Shown one piece after another: positions 17,546 to 26,882 of a stretch of DNA of 64,000 bases (position 1 is its first letter; every line of letters begins with the position of its first letter). Both the position numbers and the translations under genes were made by a program. Origin of the DNA: Streptomyces sp. R28 (GTDB taxonomy: Bacteria > Actinomycetota > Actinomycetes > Streptomycetales > Streptomycetaceae); contig NZ_CP163439.1 of NCBI RefSeq assembly GCF_041052385.1, positions 9,723,001-9,787,000 of the forward strand, given 5' to 3'. The notes below the pieces were generated by a model. The model worked only from the letters and a program-made list of their open reading frames with translations. It was not told the DNA's origin and ran no database searches.

Positions 17546-18409
17546 ATGCCGGAACTGCCCGAGGTCGAAGCGCTCAAGGACTTCCTGACCGAGAACCTGG
17601 TCGGCCACGAGATCGTCCGCGTGCTGCCCGTCGCCATCAGCGTCCTGAAGACCTACGACCCGCCGGTCACCGCCGTCGAGGGCCACGAGGTCGCCGCCGT
17701 ACACCGCTACGGCAAGTTCCTCGACCTGGCCACGGCGGACGGCCCGCACCTGGTGACCCACCTGGCCCGCGCGGGCTGGCTGCACTGGAAGGACGAACTC
17801 CCGAGCGGCATGCCGCGCCCCGGCAAGGGCCCGCTCGCGCTCCGCGTGGCCCTGGAGACCGGCGCGGGCTTCGACCTGACGGAGGCGGGCACCCAAAAGC
17901 GCCTCGCGGTGTACGTCGTCCAGGACCCGCAGCAGGTCGCGGGCGTGGCCCGGCTGGGCCCGGACCCGCTCGCCGACGACTTCGACGAGTCGCGTCTGGC
18001 GGCCCTGCTGAAGGACGAGCGCCGCCAGCTCAAGGGCGCCCTGCGCGACCAGAGCCTCATCGCGGGGGTCGGCAACGCCTACAGCGACGAGATCCTGCAC
18101 GCGGCGAAGATGTCCCCCTTCAAACTGGCCTCCTCGCTCACGCCCGAGGAGACGGCCAGGCTGTACGAGGCCCTGCGGACCACCCTCACCGAGGCGGTCG
18201 AGCGCTCGCGCGGGGTGGCGGCCGGACGCCTGAAAGCCGAGAAGAAGAGCGGCCTGCGCGTCCACGGCCGCACCGGCGAATCGTGCCCGGTCTGCGGCGA
18301 CACCATCCGCGAGGTCTCCTTCAGCGACTCCTCGCTCCAGTACTGCCCGACCTGCCAGACGGGCGGGAAACCGCTGGCCGACCGGCGGTTGTCGCGGCTG
18401 CTGAAGTAG
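17546..18409 (+). CDS. Fpg/Nei family DNA glycosylase/AP lyase
   Basis: 287 aa base-excision repair enzyme. The N-terminal PELPEVE carries the catalytic Pro2 and Glu3; the H2TH region appears as LKGALRDQSLIAGVGNAYSDEILH; a C-terminal zinc finger has two CxxC pairs (CPVCG and CPTCQ). RHG or HG in the FapyG pocket and the exact lesion range cannot be read. The initiating Met directly precedes Pro2, which fixes the start. Single gene, 70 bp after the SpoIIE phosphatase gene, convergent with the anti-sigma gene. Confidence 0.93.
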   Translation: MPELPEVEALKDFLTENLVGHEIVRVLPVAISVLKTYDPPVTAVEGHEVAAVHRYGKFLDLATADGPHLVTHLARAGWLHWKDELPSGMPRPGKGPLALRVALETGAGFDLTEAGTQKRLAVYVVQDPQQVAGVARLGPDPLADDFDESRLAALLKDERRQLKGALRDQSLIAGVGNAYSDEILHAAKMSPFKLASSLTPEETARLYEALRTTLTEAVERSRGVAAGRLKAEKKSGLRVHGRTGESCPVCGDTIREVSFSDSSLQYCPTCQTGGKPLADRRLSRLLK

Positions 18410-18436
18410 GCCGGAACCGGACCGTGCGGCCACGGA

Positions 18437-19090
18437 TCACCGGGGCGCGAGCGTCACCAGGTGGTCCCCGCCCGCCGTACGCACCTCGTAGCGCACGATC
18501 TCGTCGGTGTGCATCGCCGAGGCGCCCGTCATGGTGTTCTCACGGGCGTCGTGATGGGCGGCGGACCAGCTGGTCACCGTCTCCTCCGAGCCGTCCCGGC
18601 CGACCGCGACGAGGTGACACGCGCGCGGACCCGCGGCGTCCTTCACCTTCAGTTCCACCTGGGTGCCGTAGGCCTCGTTCTCCGTCGTGACCTGCGCCCA
18701 CACCCCCGACCGCGCGTCGGTCGCCTCGACGACCCGTACGGCCCCGTCGTCGCCGCCCGCCATCATCGCGATCGCGGGTCCGGCGAGGGCGATCACCACC
18801 GAGGCGGCCACGGCGTACAGCGTGCGCCGGCGCCGGGCGCGGTGGCGGGCCGCCACCGCTTCGAGCAGCCGGTTCAGCAGCTGCGGTCCCGGCTTGGACA
18901 TGGGGTGCACGAACTGGGGGGTGGACCGCCGGTACAGCATCAACTGGCGGGTGACGGGCCCGAACTCGGTCACGTGTGCCGCGCAGCGCGGGCACTCCAT
19001 GAGGTGGTCCTCGAAGCGGAACGCCTCCGCCTCGTTCAGCACGCCGAGCGCGTACGCGGCGACGTCGCGATGCCTCTCCAGGGACCTCAT
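18437..19090 (-). CDS. Zinc-binding anti-sigma factor (membrane-anchored)
   Basis: 217 aa. N-terminal ZAS-type zinc site H29-x3-C33-x2-C36 (HLMECPRC), a basic juxtamembrane stretch, one membrane helix at about 93-112 (YAVAASVVIALAGPAIAMMAGG) and an extracytoplasmic domain of about 100 residues. This is the usual design of a transmembrane anti-sigma factor. It is third in an array with an unknown protein and an ECF sigma factor, its probable partner, all on the minus strand. The signal sensed is unknown. Confidence 0.9.
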   Translation of the reverse strand: MRSLERHRDVAAYALGVLNEAEAFRFEDHLMECPRCAAHVTEFGPVTRQLMLYRRSTPQFVHPMSKPGPQLLNRLLEAVAARHRARRRRTLYAVAASVVIALAGPAIAMMAGGDDGAVRVVEATDARSGVWAQVTTENEAYGTQVELKVKDAAGPRACHLVAVGRDGSEETVTSWSAAHHDARENTMTGASAMHTDEIVRYEVRTAGGDHLVTLAPR

Positions 19091-19241
19091 GCCGAATCCT
19101 CGTGCCGTTGGGTGCGGGGTGGGTTACTCCTTGCGCCCACTGGTACGCACCAGTCAGTCGAATCACTCAAGCCGCCCACAGAATCGCAACCGAATGATTC
19201 GGAGCGGCCCGGGCCGAGGATTGGTCCGAGGAGAAAAGAAC

Positions 19242-19757
19242 TTAAAAAAGATGGATGGCGAGGTGCCCGAGCGGCAGCCCCAGCTGCCACGCCGGTGTCC
19301 ACACCTTCGGCCCCTCGTCCTCGCCGACCAGCGCACCGCCGCCCGGCACCGCGTTCAGATCGGGTGCGAGCAGCTCGGTCTCCTGCAGCCAGCGCCAGGC
19401 CCCCTCGGCCAGCTCCAGGTCGGGCGCGGGCCCGCCGGACTCGACCGCCTCGGCCGCGAGGCCCGCCATGCGCTCGCGCACCCAGTCCTGCCACGGCTGG
19501 TCGTACGCCGTCAGCGACAGCCAGGTCTCCAGCTGGGTCACCACCCGGATGCCGGAGAGCTCGCCGTCGGTGTCGGACAGGAAGATGGTCAGCGCCAGGG
19601 CATCGCGCCCGGCGCGGAACTCGAAGGACGTCGGCGGCATCAGATCGCCCGTCCGCAGCAGCTCGTCGGCGATGTACTCGGCGTACAACCACGCCATGGG
19701 GACGGTCAGTTCGCCGCCGCCGGTGCCGTCCGTGCTCTCTTGACCTCTGTGCAGCAT
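19242..19757 (-). CDS. Conserved hypothetical protein between sigma and anti-sigma genes
   Basis: 171 aa, not recognised. Acidic and soluble, with no signal peptide or membrane segment; visible blocks are ADELLRTGDLMPPTSFEFRAG, RVVTQLETWLSLTAYDQPWQDWVRERM and a Trp-rich C-terminus (EGAWRWLQETELL, VWTPAWQLGLPLGHLAIHLF). Composition and open-strand pattern support a real gene. It is flanked on the same strand by the sigma factor (145 bp upstream) and anti-sigma factor (151 bp downstream), so it may belong to that regulatory unit, but the gaps are wide enough for separate promoters. Confidence 0.7.
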   Translation of the reverse strand: MLHRGQESTDGTGGGELTVPMAWLYAEYIADELLRTGDLMPPTSFEFRAGRDALALTIFLSDTDGELSGIRVVTQLETWLSLTAYDQPWQDWVRERMAGLAAEAVESGGPAPDLELAEGAWRWLQETELLAPDLNAVPGGGALVGEDEGPKVWTPAWQLGLPLGHLAIHLF

Positions 19758-19902
19758 CCCTTCCTGCCTTCCTCCGGTGAGTGCGTCGCCCGACCCTGGG
19801 TCCGTGACCCTGGCCCAATCCGGAACACGGATGAGGACAGCCGATTACTCAACCGGGGTGTTCAGCAAGGCGCTTTACGGAGGTTTGACTCGCCCATTGG
19901 TT

Positions 19903-20448
19903 TCACCGCAGGTCGGCCGCGTATCCCGGAAGCACCCTGCGCAGGGCGCGCAGCGCGTAGTACGCGCGGGACTTCACCGTACCGGGCGGAATACCCAGGG
20001 TTTGCGCGGCCTCCGCAACACTCGCCCCTTGGAAGTACACGAGCACCAGGACTTCACGGTGCTCCGGAGTGAGTGTCTTCACAGCCTCGCGCACATCGAG
20101 CATCTCCGCGGCGCGCTCGGCGTGGTCGGACATCACCCGGGCGTTCTCCAAGACCGCGTCCCCGACCTCCGGCGGCCGTGCCTGCCGGGCCCGCCGCGCG
20201 TCGATCGCGAGCCGCCGCCCGACGGTCAGCAGCCAGGGCCGTACGGAGTCGAAGTCGTCGGCGCGCAGCGCCTCGGGATGCTGCCAGGCGCGCACCAGCG
20301 TCTCCTGCACGAGGTCCTCGGCGCGCTGCCGGTCGCCGTCGCAGAGCCGGAGCAGGAGCGCGAAGAGGGGCCGGCCGTGCTCGCGCTGCAGTGCGGCGAG
20401 CTCGTGCTCGGCGGTCGTCCCGTTCGTGAGGGTGGTTCCGGCCGTCAT
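19903..20448 (-). CDS. ECF RNA polymerase sigma factor
   Basis: 181 aa. Region 2 at about residues 20-90 (LFALLLRLCDGDRQRAEDLVQETLVRAW and the -10-binding VRPWLLTVGRRLAID), region 4 at about 118-175 (VKTLTPEHREVLVLVYFQGASVAEAAQTLGIPPGTVKSRAYYALRALR). There is no extra C-terminal domain. ATG at 20448. It heads the array with the unknown protein and the membrane anti-sigma factor, and is presumably held inactive by the latter. It resembles SigL/SigM-type sigma factors in length and region 4, but the subgroup is not certain. Confidence 0.92.
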   Translation of the reverse strand: MTAGTTLTNGTTAEHELAALQREHGRPLFALLLRLCDGDRQRAEDLVQETLVRAWQHPEALRADDFDSVRPWLLTVGRRLAIDARRARQARPPEVGDAVLENARVMSDHAERAAEMLDVREAVKTLTPEHREVLVLVYFQGASVAEAAQTLGIPPGTVKSRAYYALRALRRVLPGYAADLR

Positions 20449-20659
20449 GGCCGTATGGCATCGCAGGCGGCGGTTCGGGGACAGAGCACGCGCACGGATC
20501 TGCGGCGGACGGTCGATCGCGTCGGCGAACGGTACGACGAACGGTCCCTTCCGCCCAGCCGGGGCGCGCCGGACGGGCTAATGGAGGCGGCCGGATTGTT
20601 TGCGAGCGCGCTCCGTTTCATACGTATTGGTGGGTAATACGACCACACGGGGTGAGCTG

Positions 20660-21814
20660 ATGATTGCACGCAGTCGACTCGTGGCCCTCGCGCTGACGGC
20701 CGCCCTCGCCGCGGGCGCCGCCTGCCAGGCCAACGACCACCAGGCGCCGGGGCATCCGGGCGCCTCCGCCAAGGGCCCTCGCGGCTTCACGCTCGTCGCC
20801 TCCGGCGACATCCTCCCGCACGCGTCGATCATCGACCGTGCGCGCTTCGACGCGCGCGGCTCCGGCTCCGGCTACGACTTCCGCCCGATGTTCGCCGGCG
20901 TCGAACCCGTCATCTCCCGCGCCGATGTGGCGCTGTGTCATATGGGGACGGTCTACGGCGCGGACGGCCAGTACAGCGGCTACCCGGCCTTCAAGTCCCC
21001 GCCGGAGGTGGCCAAGGGCGTCGCCGCCACCGGCTACGACGGCTGCGCCACCGCCTCCGACCACAGCCTCGACGACGGCGCCGCCGGCATCCTGCGCACC
21101 CTGAACGCCCTCGACCAGGCGCGCGTACGGCACGCGGGCGCGGCGCGCACCGAGGGTGAGGCGCGCTCCGTGACGGTGCTGCGCGCGGGCCCGGCCAAGG
21201 TCGCGCACCTCGCGTACACGTACGGCGTCAACGGCTTCCCGCTCCCGCCCGGGCAGCCGTGGGCGGTCAACCTGATCGACGAGACGAAGATCCTGGCGGA
21301 CGCCCGCGCCGCCCGGTCGGCGGGCGCCGATGTCGTCGTCGTGTCGCTGCACTGGGGCACCGAGTGGCAGGACGCGCCCGACGGCACGCAGGTGACCCTC
21401 GCCCGAGACCTCACGGCCGCCCGCGCCGGCGACCGCCCCGCGATCGACCTGATCCTCGGCACCCACGCCCATGTCCCGCAGGCGTACGAGAAGATCAACG
21501 GCACCTGGGTGGTCTACGGCATGGGCGACCAGGTGGCCGGCGCGATGTACAACGAGCAGGGCGTCCAGGACCCGCGCGGCAACCAGTCCACCCTCGGCCG
21601 CTTCACCTTCACCGAGCCGGAGGAGTCCGGTGGGCGCTGGGAGGTGTCGAAGGCCGAGTTCGTCCCGCAGCTGTTCGACATCGACGCCGGCCGCGTGATC
21701 AACCTCAACCGGGCGCTCGCCCAGGGCGCCGAACTGCGCGGCGTGCGCGACCGGATCCGGGACATCGTGCTGAGCCGGGGCGCGGCCAAGGACGGGCTCA
21801 CCATGGGGGAGTAG
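20660..21814 (+). CDS. CapA-family (poly-gamma-glutamate-type) secreted metallophosphatase-like protein
   Basis: 384 aa. An N-terminal signal (LVALALTAALAAGAAC) ends in a Cys that may be lipidated, though the lipobox is atypical. The CapA/PgsA metallophosphatase-like domain follows: LVASGDILPH, the block after FRPMFAGVEPVISRADVALCHMGT, SDHSLDDG, VSLHWGTEW and ILGTHAHVPQ, which carry the Asp and His metal ligands. Residues HMGT replace the more usual NLEGP after ADVALC. ATG at 20660 with GGTGAG upstream. CapA-like proteins are linked to surface polymers, but no polyglutamate synthase genes are present here, so the substrate is unknown. Confidence 0.85.
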   Translation: MIARSRLVALALTAALAAGAACQANDHQAPGHPGASAKGPRGFTLVASGDILPHASIIDRARFDARGSGSGYDFRPMFAGVEPVISRADVALCHMGTVYGADGQYSGYPAFKSPPEVAKGVAATGYDGCATASDHSLDDGAAGILRTLNALDQARVRHAGAARTEGEARSVTVLRAGPAKVAHLAYTYGVNGFPLPPGQPWAVNLIDETKILADARAARSAGADVVVVSLHWGTEWQDAPDGTQVTLARDLTAARAGDRPAIDLILGTHAHVPQAYEKINGTWVVYGMGDQVAGAMYNEQGVQDPRGNQSTLGRFTFTEPEESGGRWEVSKAEFVPQLFDIDAGRVINLNRALAQGAELRGVRDRIRDIVLSRGAAKDGLTMGE

Positions 21815-21847
21815 GTCAGTCCACGTCCACGTGGCCGAAGGTCTCCG

Positions 21848-22004
21848 CACGCCGACGGCAGCGAGATGGCCGAGCGGCTCGTCCGAAGCGTGCCGAACGG
21901 CCGCGCGGTGACGATCGAGGACACCGGGCACTTCCCGAACCTGGAGAAGTCCGAGGCCTTCAACGGGGTCCTGCCGGACTTCCTCCAGACCCTGGGCAGT
22001 GCAC
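21848..22004 (+). pseudogene. Remnant of an alpha/beta hydrolase (C-terminal end only)
   Basis: One frame reads SEMAERLVRSVPNGRAVTIEDTGHFPNLEKSEAFN and then LPDFLQTL. This matches the C-terminal helix, the catalytic-His loop (GHFPNLEK) and last helix of alpha/beta hydrolases. The body of the enzyme, nucleophile and acid residues included, is absent upstream, where the capA-like gene ends at 21814. There is no start codon with a ribosome site. A decayed gene end left by a deletion is the simplest explanation. Confidence 0.6.
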
Positions 22005-22051
22005 GCACCGCGGGTCCCAGCGCCCCTCGTCGACCACGTGTACAGCCCGGC

Positions 22052-22516
22052 CTACGGCACCACCGTCACCGGCCACCGCCCCGCCTTGACCAACCGCACC
22101 GCGACGGAACCGACGATCCGGTGCCCGGCCTGCTCCGAGGCGCCCACCACCACGGCGTCGGCCTTCAGGTCGTCGGCCGCCTTCACCAGGCCGTTGTAGG
22201 GGTCGCCGCGGAAGGTGTGGAATTCCCAGCGGACGTCGAATATCCCCTTCAGCCGCTCGGCCGCGTCCCGGATCTGGGCGATCAGGTCCTCGGCGATCTC
22301 GTCGGTGGTCTCCGCGACCGGCGCCCCGAGAGCCGCGCCGGCCGACATCACCGGCTGCACGTACACGACGGCGAGCAGCGCGTGCTGCCGTCGGGCGAGA
22401 CCACCGGCGTAGGCCGCCGCGCGGAGCGAGGAGTCGGAGCCGTCCACCCCGACCACGATGACCTTGGGCCCGTCCGTGCCCCGCTCGAACTGGTGGTGCG
22501 AGTGCTGTTCCGTCAC
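22052..22516 (-). CDS. Universal stress protein (UspA family)
   Basis: 154 aa single USP domain. Begins after a short polar tail with VIVVGVDGSDSS, the strand and nucleotide-binding loop; ends with AVVVGASEQAGHRIVGSVAVRLVKAGRWPVTVVP, where the usual G-x2-G-x9-G(S/T) ATP loop is recognisable as GASEQAGHRIVGSV. It is divergent from lysX with about 88 bp between the starts. Its role is probably in stress or dormancy physiology; no specific partner is visible. Confidence 0.92.
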   Translation of the reverse strand: MTEQHSHHQFERGTDGPKVIVVGVDGSDSSLRAAAYAGGLARRQHALLAVVYVQPVMSAGAALGAPVAETTDEIAEDLIAQIRDAAERLKGIFDVRWEFHTFRGDPYNGLVKAADDLKADAVVVGASEQAGHRIVGSVAVRLVKAGRWPVTVVP

Positions 22517-22604
22517 GGCACGGAGGCTATCGGAAGCCGCAGGTCCGGCCGCAGGGCAGGGCGCTCGACGGGCGAGGACGCCGGGGGCTTCCTACAGTCG
22601 GAAC

Positions 22605-25600
22605 ATGAGTGCCACCGTGGGGGCCGTCCCGGACAAGGACACCACGGGCCGGATACGGTCGCCCGGGAAAGGCCTCCTGAGCAGGGTGCCGGAGGGTTTC
22701 GCGACCTTCTTCGGCGCCCTCGGACTGCTGTGCGTCCTGCTGGCCCTGATCCCACCGCTGCGCATCGGGCTCCGCCCGGTCGTGGACGCCCTCGACCAGA
22801 TCATCGTCCCCGTCAGCGCCAACCTCGCCTACGCGGTGTTCCTCTTCCTGCTCGCCGCCGCGACGGCCGCCCGCAAGAAGATCGCCTGGTGGCTGGTCGT
22901 TGTCTACCTGGGCCTGCTCGTCCTGTCCGACCTCCTCGGCACGGCCCTCGGCGACTACGCCGACTCCGTGCCGTCCCTCGTCGTCTGCGGCCTCGCCCTG
23001 GCCCTGCTGATCGTCGCCCGGGGGGAGTTCTACGCCGCCTCCCGCCGCGCCGCCGTACGAAGAGCCCTCGGCGTCCTGGTCGCCGGGCTCGTCGTGGGGA
23101 TCCTCGTCGGCTGGGGGCTGGTCGAGCTGTTCCCCGGCACACTGCCGCGCGGCCAGCGGCTGGCCTGGGCCGCCGACCGGGTCTGCGGCGGCCTCGTCTC
23201 CGGCGCCTCCTACGACGGACGGCCGTCCCGCCCCCTGTACTTCCTGCTCGGCCTCTTCGGCGCGCTCGCCCTCCTGAACGCCGCCGCGACGCTGTTCCGT
23301 TCGCAGCGCATGGAGGCCGCCCTGCACGACGACGAGGAGGCCCGTATCCGGGCCCTCCTCAAGGCCTACGGCGACCAGGACTCCCTCGGCTACTTCGCCA
23401 CCCGGCGCGACAAGGCCGTCGTCTTCTCGCCCAGCGGCAAGGCCGCCGTCACCTACCGCGTCGAGGCCGGCGTGTGCCTCGCCAGCGGGGACCCGGTCGG
23501 CGACCGGGAGGCCTGGCCGCACGCCATCGCCGGCTGGCTGGACGCGGCCCGCCGGCACGCCTGGGTGCCCGCCGCGATGGGCGCCTCCGAGGACGGGGCC
23601 CGGGCCTACGCGCGCGCCGGGCTCGGCGCCCTCCAACTCGGCGACGAGGCGATCGTGAACGTGCCGGACTTCGACCTCGACGGCCGCGACATGCGGGTCA
23701 CCCGGCAGGCCGTCCACCGGGTCCGCCGCACCGGCGCCCACTGCCGCATCCGCCGCCACCGCACCCTCACCGAGACGGAGATGGAGGAGGTGATCGACAA
23801 GGCCGACCACTGGCGCGACACCGAGACCGAACGCGGCTTCTCCATGGCCCTCGACCGCCTCGGCGACCCGGCCGACGGCGACTGTCTCCTCGTGGAAGCC
23901 CTCGGCGAGGACGGCGAGCTGCTCGCCCTGCTCTCCTTCGTGCCCTGGGGCAGGGACGGCATCTCCCTGGACCTGATGCGCCGTGACCGCGGCGCCCCCA
24001 ACGGCGTCATGGAGTTCATGGTCGCCGAGCTGTGCGCGATGGCGCCGAAGACGGGCATCTGCAGGATCTCCCTGAACTTCGCCGTGTTCCGCTCGGTCTT
24101 CGAGGAGGGCGCCCGCATCGGCGCCGGACCCGTGCTGCGGCTGTGGCGACGCCTGCTGCTGTTCTTCTCCAAGTGGTGGCAACTGGAGGCCCTCTACCGC
24201 TCCAACGCCAAGTACCGGCCCCAGTGGTTCCCCCGCTTCCTCTGCTACGGCGAGGCCGCCTCCCTCGCCCGCATCGGCATGGCGTCCGGCATCGCCGAGG
24301 GATTCGTCTCCGTACCGTCGCTGCACAAACTCCGCAGAAAAGGGCACCCGCGAAACGGACCGCGCCCCGCGACCACCGAAGGACTGCCCTCGCTGGCGGC
24401 ACTCGGCCTCGACGGAGGGGACGAGGCCGGGGCGGCCGGGCCGGATGCGGGCCTGCCCGAGCAGGTCCGCATCCGGCACCACACGCTCCACCGGCTGCGC
24501 GCCGAGGGCACCGATCCGTATCCGGTGGGCATCGCGGCCCGCACCCACGCCCTCGCCGACGTCCGCGCGGGCGAGCAGGTCACCGTCGCGGGGCGGATCA
24601 TGCTTGTGCGCGACTTCGGCGGCATCGTCTTCGTCGTGCTGCGCGACTGGTCCGGCGACCACCAACTCGCCCTCACCCGCGGGGACACCGGAGCCGACCT
24701 CGACCGCTTCACCGCCGACACCGACATCGGCGACCTCATCACCGCCACCGGCCTGGCCGGCGTCAGCGACAAGGGCGAACCCACCGTCTTCGTCACCTCC
24801 TGGCAGCTCGTCGGCAAGTGTTTGCGCCCGCTGCCCGACAAGCGCCGGGGCCTGGCCGACCCCGAGGCCAAGGTGCGCATGCGCTATCTCGACCTGGTCT
24901 CCAGCCCCGCCGCCCGCGACGTGGTCCGCGCCCGCTCCACCGCCGTCCAGGCGCTGCGCCAGGGCCTGCTGCAGCGCGGCTACGTCGAGGTCGAGACGCC
25001 CGTGCTCCAGCAGATCCACGGCGGCGCCAACGCCCGCCCCTTCACCACCCACATCAACGCCTACGACCTCGACCTCTATCTGCGCATCGCCCCCGAGCTG
25101 TACCTGAAACGGCTGTGCGTGGGCGGCCTGGAGAAGGTCTTCGAGATGGGCCGCACCTTCCGCAACGAGGGCGCCGACTACAAGCACAACCCCGAGTTCA
25201 CGATGCTGGAGGCCTACCAGGCGTACGCCGACTACGACGAGATGCTCGACCTCGTCCGCGAGCTGATCCAGGGCGCCGCGACCGCCGCCTTCGGCTCGCC
25301 GCTGGCCCGCAAGGACGGCAACGAGTACGACATCTCCGGTCAGTGGCCGGTCAAGACGGTGTACGGCGCGATCTCCGAGGCGCTCGGGGAGGCAATCGAC
25401 CCCGACACGGAGCTGCTCAGGCTGCACCGGTACTGCGACCGCGCGGGCGTGCCGTACACGGCCGACGACGGCCATGGCGACATCGTCCTGGAGATGTACG
25501 AGCGGCTCGTCGAGGAGAAGACCCAGCTGCCCACCTTCTACAAGGACTTCCCGACCGATGTCTCCCCGCTCACCCGCCAGCACCGCAAGGACCCGAGACT

Positions 25601-25883
25601 CGCCGAGCGCTGGGACCTCGTCGCCTTCGGCACCGAACTCGGCACCGCCTACTCCGAGCTCACCGACCCCGTCGAACAGCGCCGCCGCCTCACCGCCCAG
25701 TCCCTGCTCGCCGCCGGCGGGGACCTGGAGGCGATGGAACTCGACGAGGAGTTCCTCGACGCCCTCGAGTACGCCATGCCGCCCACCGGCGGCCTCGGCA
25801 TCGGCGTCGACCGACTGGTCATGTTCCTCACCGGCCTGACGATCCGTGAGACCCTGCCGTTCCCCTTGGTGCGCCGCCGCTGA
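22605..25883 (+). CDS. lysX: Bifunctional lysylphosphatidylglycerol synthase / lysyl-tRNA synthetase LysX
   Basis: 1092 aa, the usual length of actinobacterial LysX. About six or seven N-terminal membrane helices (FATFFGALGLLCVLLALIP onward, to about residue 235) are followed by an MprF-type DUF2156 transferase domain at about 240-560, an OB-fold anticodon-binding domain at about 640-740 (VTVAGRIMLVRDFGGIVF) and a class II LysRS core at about 760-1092 (motif 2 near FRNEGADYKHNPEFTMLEAY, motif 3 GIGVDRLVMFLTG). It charges tRNA with lysine and transfers it to phosphatidylglycerol, lowering membrane negative charge. ATG at 22605 chosen because the open frame upstream runs over the usp promoter. 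Confidence 0.93.
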   Translation: MSATVGAVPDKDTTGRIRSPGKGLLSRVPEGFATFFGALGLLCVLLALIPPLRIGLRPVVDALDQIIVPVSANLAYAVFLFLLAAATAARKKIAWWLVVVYLGLLVLSDLLGTALGDYADSVPSLVVCGLALALLIVARGEFYAASRRAAVRRALGVLVAGLVVGILVGWGLVELFPGTLPRGQRLAWAADRVCGGLVSGASYDGRPSRPLYFLLGLFGALALLNAAATLFRSQRMEAALHDDEEARIRALLKAYGDQDSLGYFATRRDKAVVFSPSGKAAVTYRVEAGVCLASGDPVGDREAWPHAIAGWLDAARRHAWVPAAMGASEDGARAYARAGLGALQLGDEAIVNVPDFDLDGRDMRVTRQAVHRVRRTGAHCRIRRHRTLTETEMEEVIDKADHWRDTETERGFSMALDRLGDPADGDCLLVEALGEDGELLALLSFVPWGRDGISLDLMRRDRGAPNGVMEFMVAELCAMAPKTGICRISLNFAVFRSVFEEGARIGAGPVLRLWRRLLLFFSKWWQLEALYRSNAKYRPQWFPRFLCYGEAASLARIGMASGIAEGFVSVPSLHKLRRKGHPRNGPRPATTEGLPSLAALGLDGGDEAGAAGPDAGLPEQVRIRHHTLHRLRAEGTDPYPVGIAARTHALADVRAGEQVTVAGRIMLVRDFGGIVFVVLRDWSGDHQLALTRGDTGADLDRFTADTDIGDLITATGLAGVSDKGEPTVFVTSWQLVGKCLRPLPDKRRGLADPEAKVRMRYLDLVSSPAARDVVRARSTAVQALRQGLLQRGYVEVETPVLQQIHGGANARPFTTHINAYDLDLYLRIAPELYLKRLCVGGLEKVFEMGRTFRNEGADYKHNPEFTMLEAYQAYADYDEMLDLVRELIQGAATAAFGSPLARKDGNEYDISGQWPVKTVYGAISEALGEAIDPDTELLRLHRYCDRAGVPYTADDGHGDIVLEMYERLVEEKTQLPTFYKDFPTDVSPLTRQHRKDPRLAERWDLVAFGTELGTAYSELTDPVEQRRRLTAQSLLAAGGDLEAMELDEEFLDALEYAMPPTGGLGIGVDRLVMFLTGLTIRETLPFPLVRRR

Positions 25884-26004
25884 CCCGGCCTCATAGGCCT
25901 GGCCTGCGGTCGACGCAACCGGGGCTGGTCCGGCCGGGCGTTTTCCTGCCGCCGTCCCGGTGCCGACGTGGTGCGTCGGTCTCTCGCCGGGCGACTGATG
26001 ATTC

Positions 26005-26853
26005 ATGACGAAGGATCAGTCGCTCACACGTCCGCTCACGCGACGCCGCGCGCTGCTCGCCGGTGCCGCCGCCGTCGGAGCCGCCGGTGCCGCCGGACTG
26101 TTCGCGACGGTCATGGGCGAGGAGCCGGTCCCGCCCGCCGTCCCGGCCCCTGGCCCTCAGGCGCACCGCGCGCTCAAGCCCTCCGCCTACCGCCTCGAGC
26201 CCCTGACGGGGTACGGCCCGCCACGCGCGGCGCCCCGACGCGTTCTCGTACGGCGGGCGCCGTTCCTGCGCGTGGCCGGACGGGGCCGCACCATGGTGCT
26301 GACCTTCGACGACGGACCCGACCCCCGCTACACCCCGCACATCCTGGACACCCTGCGCGAGTACGACGTCCGCGCGATGTTCTTCGTGTGCGGCGAGATG
26401 GTCGCCGACAACAAGGACCTCGTGGCGCGGATGGCCGACGAGGGCCATGTCGTCGGCAACCACACCTGGTCCCACCCCCTCCTCACCCGCCTCAGCCGCG
26501 GCCGGATCCGCGCCGAGATGGAGCGCACCTGCGACGTCGTCGAGGAGACGTACGGCGAACGCCCCGCCTGGTTCCGAGCGCCCTACGGAGCCTGGAACCG
26601 CGCCACCTTCCAACTCGGCGCCGACCTGGGCATGGAACCGCTGGCCTGGACCGTCGACACCCTCGACTGGATGGCCCCCGGCACCCACCGAATCATCGAC
26701 CGGGTGCAGCACGGCGCCGCCCCCGGCGTCGTGGTGCTCTCGCACGACGCCGGGGGCGACCGCTCCCAGAGTGTCCGTGCCCTGCGCGCCTATCTGCCGC
26801 GGCTGCTGGACTCCGGCTATTTCGTCACCGTTCCCGAACGGAAATACCGCTGA
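26005..26853 (+). CDS. Polysaccharide deacetylase (NodB domain), probable Tat export
   Basis: 282 aa. The N-terminus has a twin-arginine signal (LTRRRALLAGAAAVG). The NodB domain at about 90-275 shows motif 1 LTFDDGPD (catalytic base and metal Asp), motif 2 HTWSHP (metal His pair), motif 3 RAPYGAWN, motif 4 DTLDW and motif 5 VLSHDAG. All catalytic motifs are intact. It should remove N- or O-acetyl groups from peptidoglycan or another surface glycan. Single gene convergent with the sortase gene. Confidence 0.92.
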   Translation: MTKDQSLTRPLTRRRALLAGAAAVGAAGAAGLFATVMGEEPVPPAVPAPGPQAHRALKPSAYRLEPLTGYGPPRAAPRRVLVRRAPFLRVAGRGRTMVLTFDDGPDPRYTPHILDTLREYDVRAMFFVCGEMVADNKDLVARMADEGHVVGNHTWSHPLLTRLSRGRIRAEMERTCDVVEETYGERPAWFRAPYGAWNRATFQLGADLGMEPLAWTVDTLDWMAPGTHRIIDRVQHGAAPGVVVLSHDAGGDRSQSVRALRAYLPRLLDSGYFVTVPERKYR

Positions 26854-26882
26854 CGGCTCTCGCCGGCCCGGCCGAGGAAAAC

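Noticed and set aside
19258..19280. GCGAGGTGCCCGAGCGGC resembles the 5' end of a Ser/Leu tRNA.
   Set aside because: It lies in the 3' end of a coding gene on the other strand, and no matching acceptor arm, anticodon arm or T-arm follows.
22527..26006. 1159-codon open frame antisense to lysX.
   Set aside because: Composition (Ala/Gly/Glu/Arg/Val-rich) and lack of motifs show it is the complementary shadow of lysX, whose domains are unmistakable.
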